A stretch of 8,358 nucleotides of DNA from CAMEON01 sp964427175 (GTDB lineage Bacteria; Bacillota; Clostridia; Oscillospirales; CAG-272), in the NCBI GenBank assembly GCA_964427175.1, contig CAYRTP010000115.1:1-8358 (forward strand), in the 5' to 3' direction. Of this stretch, positions 1-6,268 are shown piece by piece (the stretch's first letter is position 1; each line of letters begins with the position of its first letter). A program made the translations under genes and the position numbers. Under the pieces are notes generated by a model. The model did not search any database. It saw only the letters and a program-made list of their open reading frames with translations, and had not been told where the DNA came from.

Positions 1-1841
1 TCCAGAGCAAAGGTGGTGTAGCTCAAACCATAACCGAAGGGATACAGGGGAGAACCGTCGTTCTCCACGTAGCCGTAGCCGCGGCCCGAGGGCTTCATGC
101 AGTAGAACAGGGGGAGCTGACCCACGCTTCTCGGGAAGGTAATGGGGAGCTTGGCGGAGGGATTGACCTCACCGAACAGGATCTCGCAGATGGCCTGCGC
201 GCCCTGCTCACCGGGGTACCAAGCCTCCAGAATAGCCTTACAGCCGCCGATCCAAGCCGACATATCCACGGGCGCGCCGTTGAGCAGAACCACGGCGGAA
301 TTGGGGTTGGCGGCGTTCATACGGCGGATGCTCTCCTCCTGGTCGGTCTTGACCTCCATCTCGAACTTGCCGACGATGACCGCGCTGTCATCCACCTGGG
401 CCTTGCGGGTCACACCGGGCAGACGGATATCCGAGCGATCCATACCCTCGCCCTCCACCACAGTGGTCATGTACAGGGCCGCGTCACACTTGGAGGCGAT
501 CTCCTCGATCTGCTCATCCTCCACGAATATGACCTCGGCGTAGCCGTCCAGGTACTCGGTGAGGTACTGCAGAGGAGTCTTGGCATCGGGGGCGGTCCAC
601 TCACGGCGGTAGGGCCCCGAGTAGTTCTTACCCACGGGGAATTCCTTGGCGCCCGCGCCGATGACGGCCAGGGTCTTGATCTCGGTCTTCTTGAAGGGGA
701 GCAGGTCCTCGTTCTTGAGCAGAACAATGGAACGGCGGGCCGAATCCAGGGCGATCTGCTTGTGTTCGTCACAACGGACCAGGGCATCGGCGGCGGCACC
801 GTCGGCAAAGGGCTGATCCATGATGCCAACCGTAAACTTGGCGGTCAGCACGCGGAGCACCGCGCGGTCGATGTCGGCCTCGGTGATGACACCCTTATCG
901 TAGGCCGCCATCAGCTTACCGTAGGAATCAAAGGGCAGGTCGATATCCATGCCCGCCTTCAGGCTCTCGCCCTGGGCCTCGGCACGGCCGCCGTACATCT
1001 TGTGAGCATCGTACACACCGTTGACACCGTTGTAGTCCGAGACTACGAAGCCCTCAAAGCCCCACTCGTCGCGCAGGATCTCGGTGAGCAAACGGTGGTT
1101 ACAGGAGCAAGGAACACCCTCCCAGCTATTGTAAGAGGCCATGACCGACAGGGCACCGCCCTCCTTGAAGCACTTCTCAAAGGGCTTCAGGTAGACCTCC
1201 CGCATGGTGCGCTCGGAGGTGTCGGAGTAGTTGGAGTCACGGCCGCCGTAGGAGTAGTTGTCGGCGTAGTGCTTGGGGGTGGCGATGACGCCGTTCTGCT
1301 GCAGACCGCGGCAGATGGCCACGCCCATGTTGGAGGAGAGGAGCACGTCCTCACCGAAGGTCTCCACGGTACGGCCCCAACGGCAATCGCGGACGATGTT
1401 GACCACGGGGGTCAAAGCCTGGCGGACGCCCACCACGGCGACCTCCTTACCGATGGCGTCACCGATCTTGGCGGCCATATCGTCGTCGAACATGGAAGCC
1501 ATAGCGATGGGCTGAGGGAAACAGGTACCCATACCCCACTGGGCACCGTGCAGAGCCTCGCCGTGCTCGATGGGAGGGATGGCGTTGGGGTGCGCGTCCA
1601 TAGTCAGCTGAACGTCCCGATTGATGCGGGCGACCACCTCGGAGGGGGCGGCGGGCTCGGGACGGTCGAAGTGCATGAAGTGACCGGGGTTACGGTAGTT
1701 GCCTTGTTTATGATTCCGCTTTTGCTCGTAATCTTCTTCCACATCGAAGATCATCTGGCAGGAAAGCTGGTAGATCTTTTCTTCCAGGGACAATTTAGCA
1801 AGCAGTTCAGCAGCGCGCTGTGCGGGTGTATTTTGAGACAT
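1..1841 (-). CDS. GH3 family beta-glycosidase (beta-glucosidase/beta-xylosidase type), 3' end cut by window edge
   Basis: Retaining glycoside hydrolase of family 3, which removes terminal beta-linked glucose or xylose from oligosaccharides. The reading frame is open from ATG at 1841 to the window edge (613 codons). Its start is set by a perfect AGGAGG at 1851-1856, nine bases upstream. In order I see an N-terminal TIM barrel with KHYADN (residues 190-195) and GFVVSDYNGV, whose Asp269 fits the family nucleophile. Then comes the alpha/beta sandwich, with SIVLLKNEDLLPF at its start and EGEGMDRSD, whose Glu465 is the likely acid/base. The window ends in SPLYPFGYGLSYTTF, which opens the fibronectin-III-like C-terminal domain, so roughly 100 residues are probably missing. 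There is no signal peptide, so the enzyme should be cytoplasmic and act on imported oligosaccharides. The codons are strongly biased (CTG, GGT, CGT), as in a highly expressed gene. The exact substrate cannot be read from the sequence. Confidence 0.96.
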   Translation of the reverse strand, partial: MSQNTPAQRAAELLAKLSLEEKIYQLSCQMIFDVEEDYEQKRNHKQGNYRNPGHFMHFDRPEPAAPSEVVARINRDVQLTMDAHPNAIPPIEHGEALHGAQWGMGTCFPQPIAMASMFDDDMAAKIGDAIGKEVAVVGVRQALTPVVNIVRDCRWGRTVETFGEDVLLSSNMGVAICRGLQQNGVIATPKHYADNYSYGGRDSNYSDTSERTMREVYLKPFEKCFKEGGALSVMASYNSWEGVPCSCNHRLLTEILRDEWGFEGFVVSDYNGVNGVYDAHKMYGGRAEAQGESLKAGMDIDLPFDSYGKLMAAYDKGVITEADIDRAVLRVLTAKFTVGIMDQPFADGAAADALVRCDEHKQIALDSARRSIVLLKNEDLLPFKKTEIKTLAVIGAGAKEFPVGKNYSGPYRREWTAPDAKTPLQYLTEYLDGYAEVIFVEDEQIEEIASKCDAALYMTTVVEGEGMDRSDIRLPGVTRKAQVDDSAVIVGKFEMEVKTDQEESIRRMNAANPNSAVVLLNGAPVDMSAWIGGCKAILEAWYPGEQGAQAICEILFGEVNPSAKLPITFPRSVGQLPLFYCMKPSGRGYGYVENDGSPLYPFGYGLSYTTFAL

Positions 1842-1871
1842 AATGAAAAACCTCCTGTATGTTTTAACAAA

Positions 1872-1885
1872 TGTAACCGAAAACA
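1872..1885. promoter_or_regulatory. cre-like operator (CcpA/LacI-family site) in the GH3 leader
   Basis: The 14-mer TGTAACCGAAAACA, read on the plus strand, matches 13 of 14 positions of the catabolite-responsive element consensus TGWAANCGNTNWCA. Only position 10 differs. It lies about 11-24 nt downstream of the predicted transcription start of the GH3 gene, where a bound repressor would block elongation or initial clearance. Catabolite repression by CcpA is well established for beta-glucosidase genes in Firmicutes. A local LacI-family repressor is an equally possible binder. Confidence 0.6.
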
Positions 1886-1902
1886 AGTCGATTATTGTTT
1901 TC

Positions 1903-1931
1903 ATTATACATCATATTGTCCTGTTTGTCAA
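1903..1931 (-). promoter_or_regulatory. Consensus sigma-A promoter of the GH3 gene
   Basis: On the minus strand, TTGACA (1926-1931) and TATAAT (1903-1908) are separated by exactly 17 bp. Both hexamers match the sigma-70/sigma-A consensus fully. Transcription should begin near 1896, giving a leader of about 55 nt that contains the operator-like site and the AGGAGG ribosome binding site. The promoter lies in the 149-bp gap after the upstream lipoprotein gene, so GH3 is its own transcription unit. Confidence 0.9.
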
Positions 1932-1990
1932 GTAATCAGGGCGTTTTTCTTGCGGGAATTGCACAATTGAATCGTGGAAAACAGGCCCGA

Positions 1991-2617
1991 TCATCCCCGA
2001 GCCTCGATTTCCCCTCTGATCTCGTCATAGGTCATAAGCACCTCGGGAAATCCCACCCCGCGCTCAAAATCGAAAGCGGCGTTGACGGCGATCCGATACG
2101 CCTCCTCGCTGACAGCCTCGCCCTCCACAGTGTAGTCGTAGGCAAAGGTATAATCCCCGTCGGCCCCCTCAACCCGCTCCACCGATGTCGCGCTGAAAAT
2201 CCGGGTAAAGCCTTGCTCGGTGAGGGTGTACACGTCGGTGTACACGTGCCCCATGTTGCCATTTTCGTTGAGGATCTTCCCTCCCCTCTCCAGGTATCGC
2301 CCACCGCCGCAGCGTTTCAGCGGCTGTTCGGCAACGGTTCCCTGCTGATAGGAGCAGACCAGGTCGCCCGTGGCCTGACTGACTCCGCGCATATAAAGCT
2401 CGGGAATGTCATCGCCGTCCACGTAGACCAGGGCAAATTCACGGTAAGCCCCCTGCTTACCGTCGATGAGGTCCAAATAGGCCGACTTCCAGCGCAGATC
2501 CTGCTCTCGTGAGGCAGAGGTGGTCTCCTCCCGCACCTCGGTGGCGGGATTCTCCTCGCAGGACACGGCGGAGACACACAGCAGAAGGCAGAGTAAAAAA
2601 GTCAATTGTTTTTTCAT
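1991..2617 (-). CDS. Small predicted lipoprotein with a DGDDIPEL motif, function unknown
   Basis: A 208-residue protein that begins with MKKQ and a hydrophobic stretch ending in SAVSC. Cys20 is a plausible lipidation site; the lipobox is slightly atypical, with Ala at -3. The mature protein would be anchored outside the cytoplasmic membrane. After an acidic, Thr/Ser/Glu-rich linker (about residues 21-40) comes a small domain with FALVYVDGDDIPELYM (about residues 62-77). This Asp-rich loop resembles calcium-binding-like motifs in many uncharacterised secreted proteins of gut Clostridia. The ATG at 2617 is preceded by GGAG with about nine bases of spacing. It is transcribed away from the XRE regulator at 2779, with 161 bp between the starts, so that regulator may act on it. 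I see no catalytic motif and assign no function. Confidence 0.85.
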   Translation of the reverse strand: MKKQLTFLLCLLLCVSAVSCEENPATEVREETTSASREQDLRWKSAYLDLIDGKQGAYREFALVYVDGDDIPELYMRGVSQATGDLVCSYQQGTVAEQPLKRCGGGRYLERGGKILNENGNMGHVYTDVYTLTEQGFTRIFSATSVERVEGADGDYTFAYDYTVEGEAVSEEAYRIAVNAAFDFERGVGFPEVLMTYDEIRGEIEARG

Positions 2618-2698
2618 GGAAATTTCTCCGTTTATCGTTTATGTCATGGAACCTCCCCAAAATTCAACCGCCCGTTGACACGGTAGCCAATACATGGA

Positions 2699-2727
2699 TT
2701 GCTTTTTGGGAAGGAATGTGGTATAAT
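2699..2727 (+). promoter_or_regulatory. Extended -10 promoter of the first XRE regulator gene
   Basis: TATAAT at 2722-2727 is preceded by TGG, an extended -10 element. A -35 TTGCTT sits at 2699-2704 with a 17-bp spacer. The -35 is weak (three of six consensus bases), but an extended -10 compensates for this in sigma-A promoters. Transcription should start near 2734, leaving a leader of about 45 nt. Confidence 0.75.
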
Positions 2728-2778
2728 GGGTACATCGAACAAAATCAGCCGCCACTCATTCAGAAAGGGGATCTATAT

Positions 2779-3831
2779 ATGGAATTGAATATCGCCGCCA
2801 CCCTCCGAAGCCTGCGGAAGGAGAGAGGCATCACCCAGGAAGCGTTCGCCAAAACCATGGGCGTTACCACCCAGGCGGTGTCCAAATGGGAGCGAGGTGA
2901 GGGCTACCCCGATATCACCTTCCTACCCGCTATGGCCGCCTACTTCGGCGTGACCCTGGACACCCTGTGCGGGATCGACGAACAGCAACGGGAAAATCAG
3001 ATCTCCGCCATCCTCCGCGCCACCTCCGATGCCTCCTACGAGGAGGGGGTGAAAATCGCCCGCGAAGGGCTGGCCAAATTCCCCCATTCGGTCCGACTCA
3101 AGATCAACCTGGCCGAAGCCCTGATGGGATGCACGGCCAGGTGGACTCCCCCGAAGGAGGTCCTGGAGGAGGTGGTCGGGCTGTACGAGGATATCCTCAT
3201 ACAATGTCCCGATCCGAACGCGCTCCCGTCAAGCTCGCTCTCCCTGCTCTGCCACGCCTACATATCCGTCAGTGAAGCAAAAAAGGCCAAACAGGTCGCC
3301 ATGCAGATCTCCGGGAAATACGAAGGTCAGCGGATATGGTGCCAAATTGTGAAGGGCGAGGAGCTGATCTCCCACGCCCAGTACAGCATCATGCAGACCC
3401 TGCCCGACATTCATTTTCTGGTCAAGCATCTGTTGCAGAGCGACGGCTACACGCCTCGGGAAAAGATCGCCCTGTGTCAAAAAATGATCCGGGTCTACGC
3501 CACCTTCGACGAGTGCCGTGAGTGGCCCCTCGGGATGATCTACTCCTATCAGCTTTACGTACAGATCGCGGCGCTGTCCCTGGGCCTGCGCGACCCCGCA
3601 GACAGCCTGAACGCCCTGGAAAAGGCCGTGGAGCTGGCGGAGCGGATCGATTCCCTGCCCTCCGAGGGGCGCCTCTCCTCCCTGTTTTTCAATCGGGCCG
3701 ATTTTCAGTATCTGCAGGGTTATGAGCCCGACCGGGTGTGCTTGCGTCGGTACATAGAAGCAGAATCCGCCTTGGATCCCATCCGCCAAACGGCGGAATA
3801 TGGACGGATCATGGAGAGGCTGAATTGCTGA
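2779..3831 (+). CDS. XRE-family transcriptional regulator with C-terminal helical-repeat (TPR-like) domain
   Basis: A 350-residue cytoplasmic DNA-binding protein. Residues 5-62 form an XRE/Cro-C1 helix-turn-helix, with RGITQEAFAKTMGVTTQ and the typical AVSKWERGEGYPDI recognition-helix region. The remaining ~285 residues look all-helical, with TPR-like stretches such as NALEKAVELAERIDSLP near the C-terminus. Such a tail may sense a ligand or partner, as in TPR-bearing XRE regulators. ATG 2779 is chosen because AAAGGGG lies eight bases upstream and homology starts at MELNIA; the longer open frame from 2509 would run through the promoter. It is a paralogue of the regulator at 5001-6080, about half identical over the first 62 residues. 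It stands alone and convergent to the glycosidase operon. Targets are unknown; the divergent lipoprotein gene and itself are the simplest candidates. Confidence 0.9.
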   Translation: MELNIAATLRSLRKERGITQEAFAKTMGVTTQAVSKWERGEGYPDITFLPAMAAYFGVTLDTLCGIDEQQRENQISAILRATSDASYEEGVKIAREGLAKFPHSVRLKINLAEALMGCTARWTPPKEVLEEVVGLYEDILIQCPDPNALPSSSLSLLCHAYISVSEAKKAKQVAMQISGKYEGQRIWCQIVKGEELISHAQYSIMQTLPDIHFLVKHLLQSDGYTPREKIALCQKMIRVYATFDECREWPLGMIYSYQLYVQIAALSLGLRDPADSLNALEKAVELAERIDSLPSEGRLSSLFFNRADFQYLQGYEPDRVCLRRYIEAESALDPIRQTAEYGRIMERLNC

Positions 3832-3861
3832 ACCGCTGCTCGGTTGCGAGATCGGCGCGGA

Positions 3862-3880
3862 CGGCCAATGGCCGCCCCTA
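3862..3880. repeat. Short palindromic hairpin after the XRE gene
   Basis: CGGCC-AAT-GGCCG forms a five-base-pair stem with a three-base loop, followed by CCCCTA. It lies about 30 bp after the stop codon of the XRE gene and just before the larger inverted-repeat element. Its layout (palindrome, AT-rich 3-nt loop, GCCC/CTAC flank) resembles the hairpin at 6234-6253. There is no T tract, so a terminator role is doubtful. Confidence 0.5.
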
Positions 3881-4049
3881 CTATCTTGTAACGCCTAAAA
3901 CTTTAGGCTGTCATAGGGGAGGGGCTTGCTCCTCCCGCTTTCGCAATAAAATTCAGATATCTTCAATTTGGTAGATTTCGGGAGGAGCAAGCCCCGGCCC
4001 CGCAGGGGCATCCCTACCGGCATCAAGTTTTAGATGTTACAAGGTACTA
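3879..4049. repeat. 171-bp MITE-like inverted-repeat element between convergent genes
   Basis: The ends are imperfect terminal inverted repeats: 3879-3905 against 4023-4049 in reverse complement match at 22 of 27 positions, with a shared core of CTTGTAAC and CTAAAACTT. Inside lies a perfect 17-bp inverted repeat (3921-3937 and 3979-3995), GGGGCTTGCTCCTCCCG and its complement, around a 41-nt AT-rich loop. The right arm also holds a small GCCCC/GGGGC hairpin near 3997-4009. The element encodes no protein and sits in the gap between the converging XRE and glycosidase genes, ending seven bases from the glycosidase stop codon. A transposase-mobilised MITE or a Clostridia intergenic repeat is likely; it may also act as a bidirectional terminator or mRNA 3' stabiliser. 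TA dinucleotides at both ends would fit a TA target. Confidence 0.7.
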
Positions 4050-4056
4050 CGGCGCA

Positions 4057-4989
4057 TCATGACCCCTCATTCTCCCACACCAGCGGCGCGATGCTGACCC
4101 CGTTTTGGGGGTGGAACACCGACAGCAGGTAGTCGCCGCTCTCGTCGGAATAGATCTCCCCCGCGTGGGCGGGGAGCATGGTCAGGGGAGCCGTATTCGC
4201 CAGGCCCTCCAGGGTCCGCGCGCCGAACAAAAAGCTCCGATGATCGTAGCACCCCGCTCGGGCATCCCAAATGGCCCACATCAGGTAGTAAAATCCCTTC
4301 CGCTTGAACAGATAGGGCGATTCCGAGGCGGCGGGAGTGCCGCTCTCGTTCCCCCAGGGATTGACCTGCAGGGTCTTGGGCTCCGAAAAGGTCACGAGAT
4401 CCGCCGTGGTGCGGTAATCGATGCGGTTCTCCACCGCGTAGATGAAGTAGTAAACCCCGTTCTCCTCAAACACAAAGGGGTCGCGGGCCGAGGCGTGATC
4501 CTCAAACAGGGTGCGGCAGGTGAAGCGGGTAAAATCCTCCGTGTGGGCTACCCGCATATACCTCGGGCCGTAGAAAATGTTGTAGCCCCCTTCCCCGTCG
4601 GACAGAATGTGGGGTGCGTGGCACTCGGGGATCTCGTCGGGGCGATCGTGGGGGGAGAGGATCTTTTCGCAGTCGGTAAACGCTCCCGCGTGCAAAAGAT
4701 CCGCCATGGTCTCCCCCTCGGCGATGGCGTGGAACAGCATATGCTCCGCATCGTGGACCGAGGGGCCAAAGTTGTATTCATCCGCAAAATTCGGCGGCAT
4801 GGGGTGGGTGATCCCCACCAGGTGCCATTGGCCGTTGTGGTTCAGAATACTGAAATCGTTGACGGTCCAATGGGGATAGTAGGTATTGTGGGTAAAGTAA
4901 AGACTGTCTTCGCCCGCGTAAACGTCGCCGCGGGGACGGTAGACGGTTACGTAGTCCCCGCTGACACGGGGGTAAGGGATTCTTTCCAT
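4057..4989 (-). CDS. GH43/GH32-clan five-bladed beta-propeller glycosidase (arabinanase/xylosidase-like)
   Basis: A 310-residue protein with the blade pattern of the GH43/62/32/68/117/130 propeller clan. The three acidic residues expected in the GH43 fold are visible: Asp45 in TVNDFSIL (general base position), Asp170 in ARDPFVFEENGVYYFIYA (pKa modulator) and Glu223 in SESPYLFKRKGFYYLMWA (general acid). HAPH at 124-127 and several YY/FY strands support the fold. There is no signal peptide, so the enzyme should act inside the cell on imported oligosaccharides. ATG 4989 is preferred over the in-frame ATG at 5004 because AAGGAG (4995-5000) lies five bases before 4989, while the 5004 codon overlaps that ribosome binding site. 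The gene follows the XRE regulator by 11 bp in one operon. The substrate is undetermined, and a GH32 or GH117-like role is possible. Confidence 0.82.
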   Translation of the reverse strand: MERIPYPRVSGDYVTVYRPRGDVYAGEDSLYFTHNTYYPHWTVNDFSILNHNGQWHLVGITHPMPPNFADEYNFGPSVHDAEHMLFHAIAEGETMADLLHAGAFTDCEKILSPHDRPDEIPECHAPHILSDGEGGYNIFYGPRYMRVAHTEDFTRFTCRTLFEDHASARDPFVFEENGVYYFIYAVENRIDYRTTADLVTFSEPKTLQVNPWGNESGTPAASESPYLFKRKGFYYLMWAIWDARAGCYDHRSFLFGARTLEGLANTAPLTMLPAHAGEIYSDESGDYLLSVFHPQNGVSIAPLVWENEGS

Positions 4990-5000
4990 GGTGGCTCCTT

Positions 5001-6080
5001 TCATACTTTCTCTGCGTATTCCCGCAAGGTCTGCTCCAGCTTTTGGAATTTTTCATGGCTCCGCACAAAGTCAAAGCAATTCTGCGCCCCAAGCACTTCG
5101 AGGCGGGCGTTGCAGGCGTTGCCCTTGAAGTTCTTGCTGAAATCCTTGCCGTATTCCAATCGGTTGATCATGGGTGCCGTGTAGGTGCCCTCTTTGTTTT
5201 GGGCATCCATTACGCAAAATCGAACACATTCTTCCAGGGCATCCAAGGTCTTTTCCGAGTTCCCCATCCAGGCGTAGGAACGGGCCATCAAAAAGTAGCG
5301 GTGGGACAGATCGAAGGCATAGCCACCGTAGTTCCCGTCCGAAAACAGCAGCTTCATCAGATCGATGCTGAATCGGATGCATCGGACCTCCTCCTCGGTG
5401 CCGAAATCGTAATGCTTGGGATCGATCGCCTCCTGCGCGGCGCAGAACACGTAGTTGAGCAGGCAATTCTGCGACTCCTTGATGCCCGCCTCCCCTTCCA
5501 GGACGCTCGCTCTCATGGACTCCCTGCAATGGTACATACTGCCGCACAGATCGGCATAGCAGAGTGCTTTTTCGGTCTCACCCCAACTGGTATAGACCGA
5601 GCACAGGCTGAAGATCGCCGACTCCCGCAGCTTGGTGTCGGTGGATTCATCCAGGATGCGCTCCGCCAGCGCGACGATCCGCCCGCCCGTATCCCGCGGA
5701 TAGGGCCAAGGGCATCTGACCGAGAGCGCGGTTTTCAGCCGTTCCATGACGAACAGATGATTCGGGAACTCCTCGTGCGCCCGCTCCCACAGAGCGATCC
5801 GCGCTTCAACGTCTCCGTTTTTTTCGAAGACCTTGGATTGCTCGACGTATGCCCGGATCCTCTCCTCCACGCGGGCCTGACCCACGTTCAGCAGGTCGTC
5901 AATGCTCACGTTGAAATACAGCGCGATTTTCGGGAGGAGGGTAATATCCGAGAACCCCTCGCCCCGCTCCCATTTTCCGACGGATTGCTGGGAAATGCCG
6001 AGATATTGAGCAAGCGTCTCCTGGGTGATCTGTTTCTGTTGGCGCAATGCCTTGAGTGTATCCTTCAAGTTGATTTCCAT
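5001..6080 (-). CDS. XRE-family transcriptional regulator with TPR-like C-terminal domain, operon partner of the propeller glycosidase
   Basis: A 359-residue protein. Residues 5-62 form an XRE helix-turn-helix, with KQITQETLAQYLGISQQ followed by SVGKWERGEGFSDI. The long helical C-terminal part ends with a TPR-like stretch (EKTLDALEECVRF) and YTAPMINRLEYG. This architecture suits a repressor or activator whose DNA binding responds to a ligand bound by the helical repeat; this is inferred, not shown. ATG 6080 follows AAGGAG (6088-6093) with seven bases of spacing. The TGA stop lies 11 bp before the preferred start of the glycosidase gene, and overlaps the alternative start at 5004 as ATGA, so the two are co-transcribed and probably translationally coupled. 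It is a diverged paralogue of the plus-strand regulator at 2779. Autoregulation through the palindrome in its own leader is plausible. Confidence 0.9.
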   Translation of the reverse strand: MEINLKDTLKALRQQKQITQETLAQYLGISQQSVGKWERGEGFSDITLLPKIALYFNVSIDDLLNVGQARVEERIRAYVEQSKVFEKNGDVEARIALWERAHEEFPNHLFVMERLKTALSVRCPWPYPRDTGGRIVALAERILDESTDTKLRESAIFSLCSVYTSWGETEKALCYADLCGSMYHCRESMRASVLEGEAGIKESQNCLLNYVFCAAQEAIDPKHYDFGTEEEVRCIRFSIDLMKLLFSDGNYGGYAFDLSHRYFLMARSYAWMGNSEKTLDALEECVRFCVMDAQNKEGTYTAPMINRLEYGKDFSKNFKGNACNARLEVLGAQNCFDFVRSHEKFQKLEQTLREYAEKV

Positions 6081-6104
6081 ATGAATTCTCCTTGCCGTAA
6101 AAGT

Positions 6105-6118
6105 GATAAGCGCTTATC
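6105..6118. promoter_or_regulatory. Perfect 14-bp palindromic operator at the start of the XRE-glycosidase transcript
   Basis: GATAAGCGCTTATC is its own reverse complement and sits about +3 to +16 from the predicted transcription start, the classic position for a roadblock repressor. The central AAGCGCTT with a CG pivot is typical of LacI/CcpA-family operators, but the outer two bases at each end do not match the cre consensus, so a specific local repressor is more likely than CcpA. The XRE protein encoded immediately downstream is another candidate binder. Confidence 0.65.
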
Positions 6119-6126
6119 CTACGGTT

Positions 6127-6155
6127 ATTATACCATAGTTGCGGGGCTTTGGCAA
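6127..6155 (-). promoter_or_regulatory. Sigma-A promoter of the XRE-glycosidase operon
   Basis: On the minus strand, TTGCCA (6150-6155; five of six consensus bases) and a perfect TATAAT (6127-6132) are spaced by 17 bp. TGG directly before TATAAT adds an extended -10. The predicted start of transcription is near 6120, just before the palindromic site at 6105-6118. The leader is about 40 nt. Confidence 0.88.
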
Positions 6156-6233
6156 GAACCGCAAAGGTTTATTTTGGGTGTAAAATACAACCCTGCGTTG
6201 TGATATACGTTTTTCATCACTATAAAACGAATA

Positions 6234-6253
6234 GGGGCGAGCATTGCTCGCCC
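6234..6253 (-). terminator. Hairpin after the SGNH hydrolase gene, terminator-like
   Basis: GGGCGAGC (6235-6242), loop ATT, GCTCGCCC (6246-6253) form a perfect eight-base-pair GC-rich stem 16 bp beyond the stop codon of the SGNH gene. Read on the minus strand it is followed by CTATTCGTTTTATA, a broken T-rich stretch, so weak intrinsic termination is plausible. The same sequence type (palindrome flanked by AGGGG and CACTAC) looks like a dispersed intergenic repeat, which could double as a terminator. Confidence 0.6.
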
Positions 6254-6268
6254 ACTACTCGAACACCA

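Noticed and set aside
1957..1968. Small inverted repeat AATTG-CA-CAATT upstream of the GH3 -35 box
   Set aside because: Arms of only five AT-rich bases are expected by chance; position and length do not support an operator call.
762..1970. Long plus-strand open frame (402 codons) antisense to GH3
   Set aside because: It lies wholly opposite a GH3 gene with catalytic motifs, reads as low-complexity Gly/Val/His-rich sequence, and has no ribosome binding site. It is a by-product of the GC-rich codon use of GH3.
2227..2248. Direct repeat of GTGTACACGT
   Set aside because: It lies inside the lipoprotein gene and encodes the local VYTDVYT stretch, so it is coding repetition rather than a DNA element.
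2675..2680. Perfect TTGACA on the plus strand
   Set aside because: No -10 box lies 16-18 bp downstream; the TATAAT at 2722 is 41 bp away and pairs with TTGCTT at 2699 instead.
2509..2778. N-terminal extension of the XRE gene frame upstream of 2779
   Set aside because: It would cover the promoter and the divergent lipoprotein start. The helix-turn-helix homology and the AAAGGGG ribosome binding site both set the start at 2779.
3832..4056. Search for a short signal-peptide gene next to the XRE-TPR regulators (as in RRNPP quorum systems)
   Set aside because: No small open frame with a ribosome binding site and hydrophobic or basic leader was found here or in the 6081-6268 and 2618-2778 gaps.
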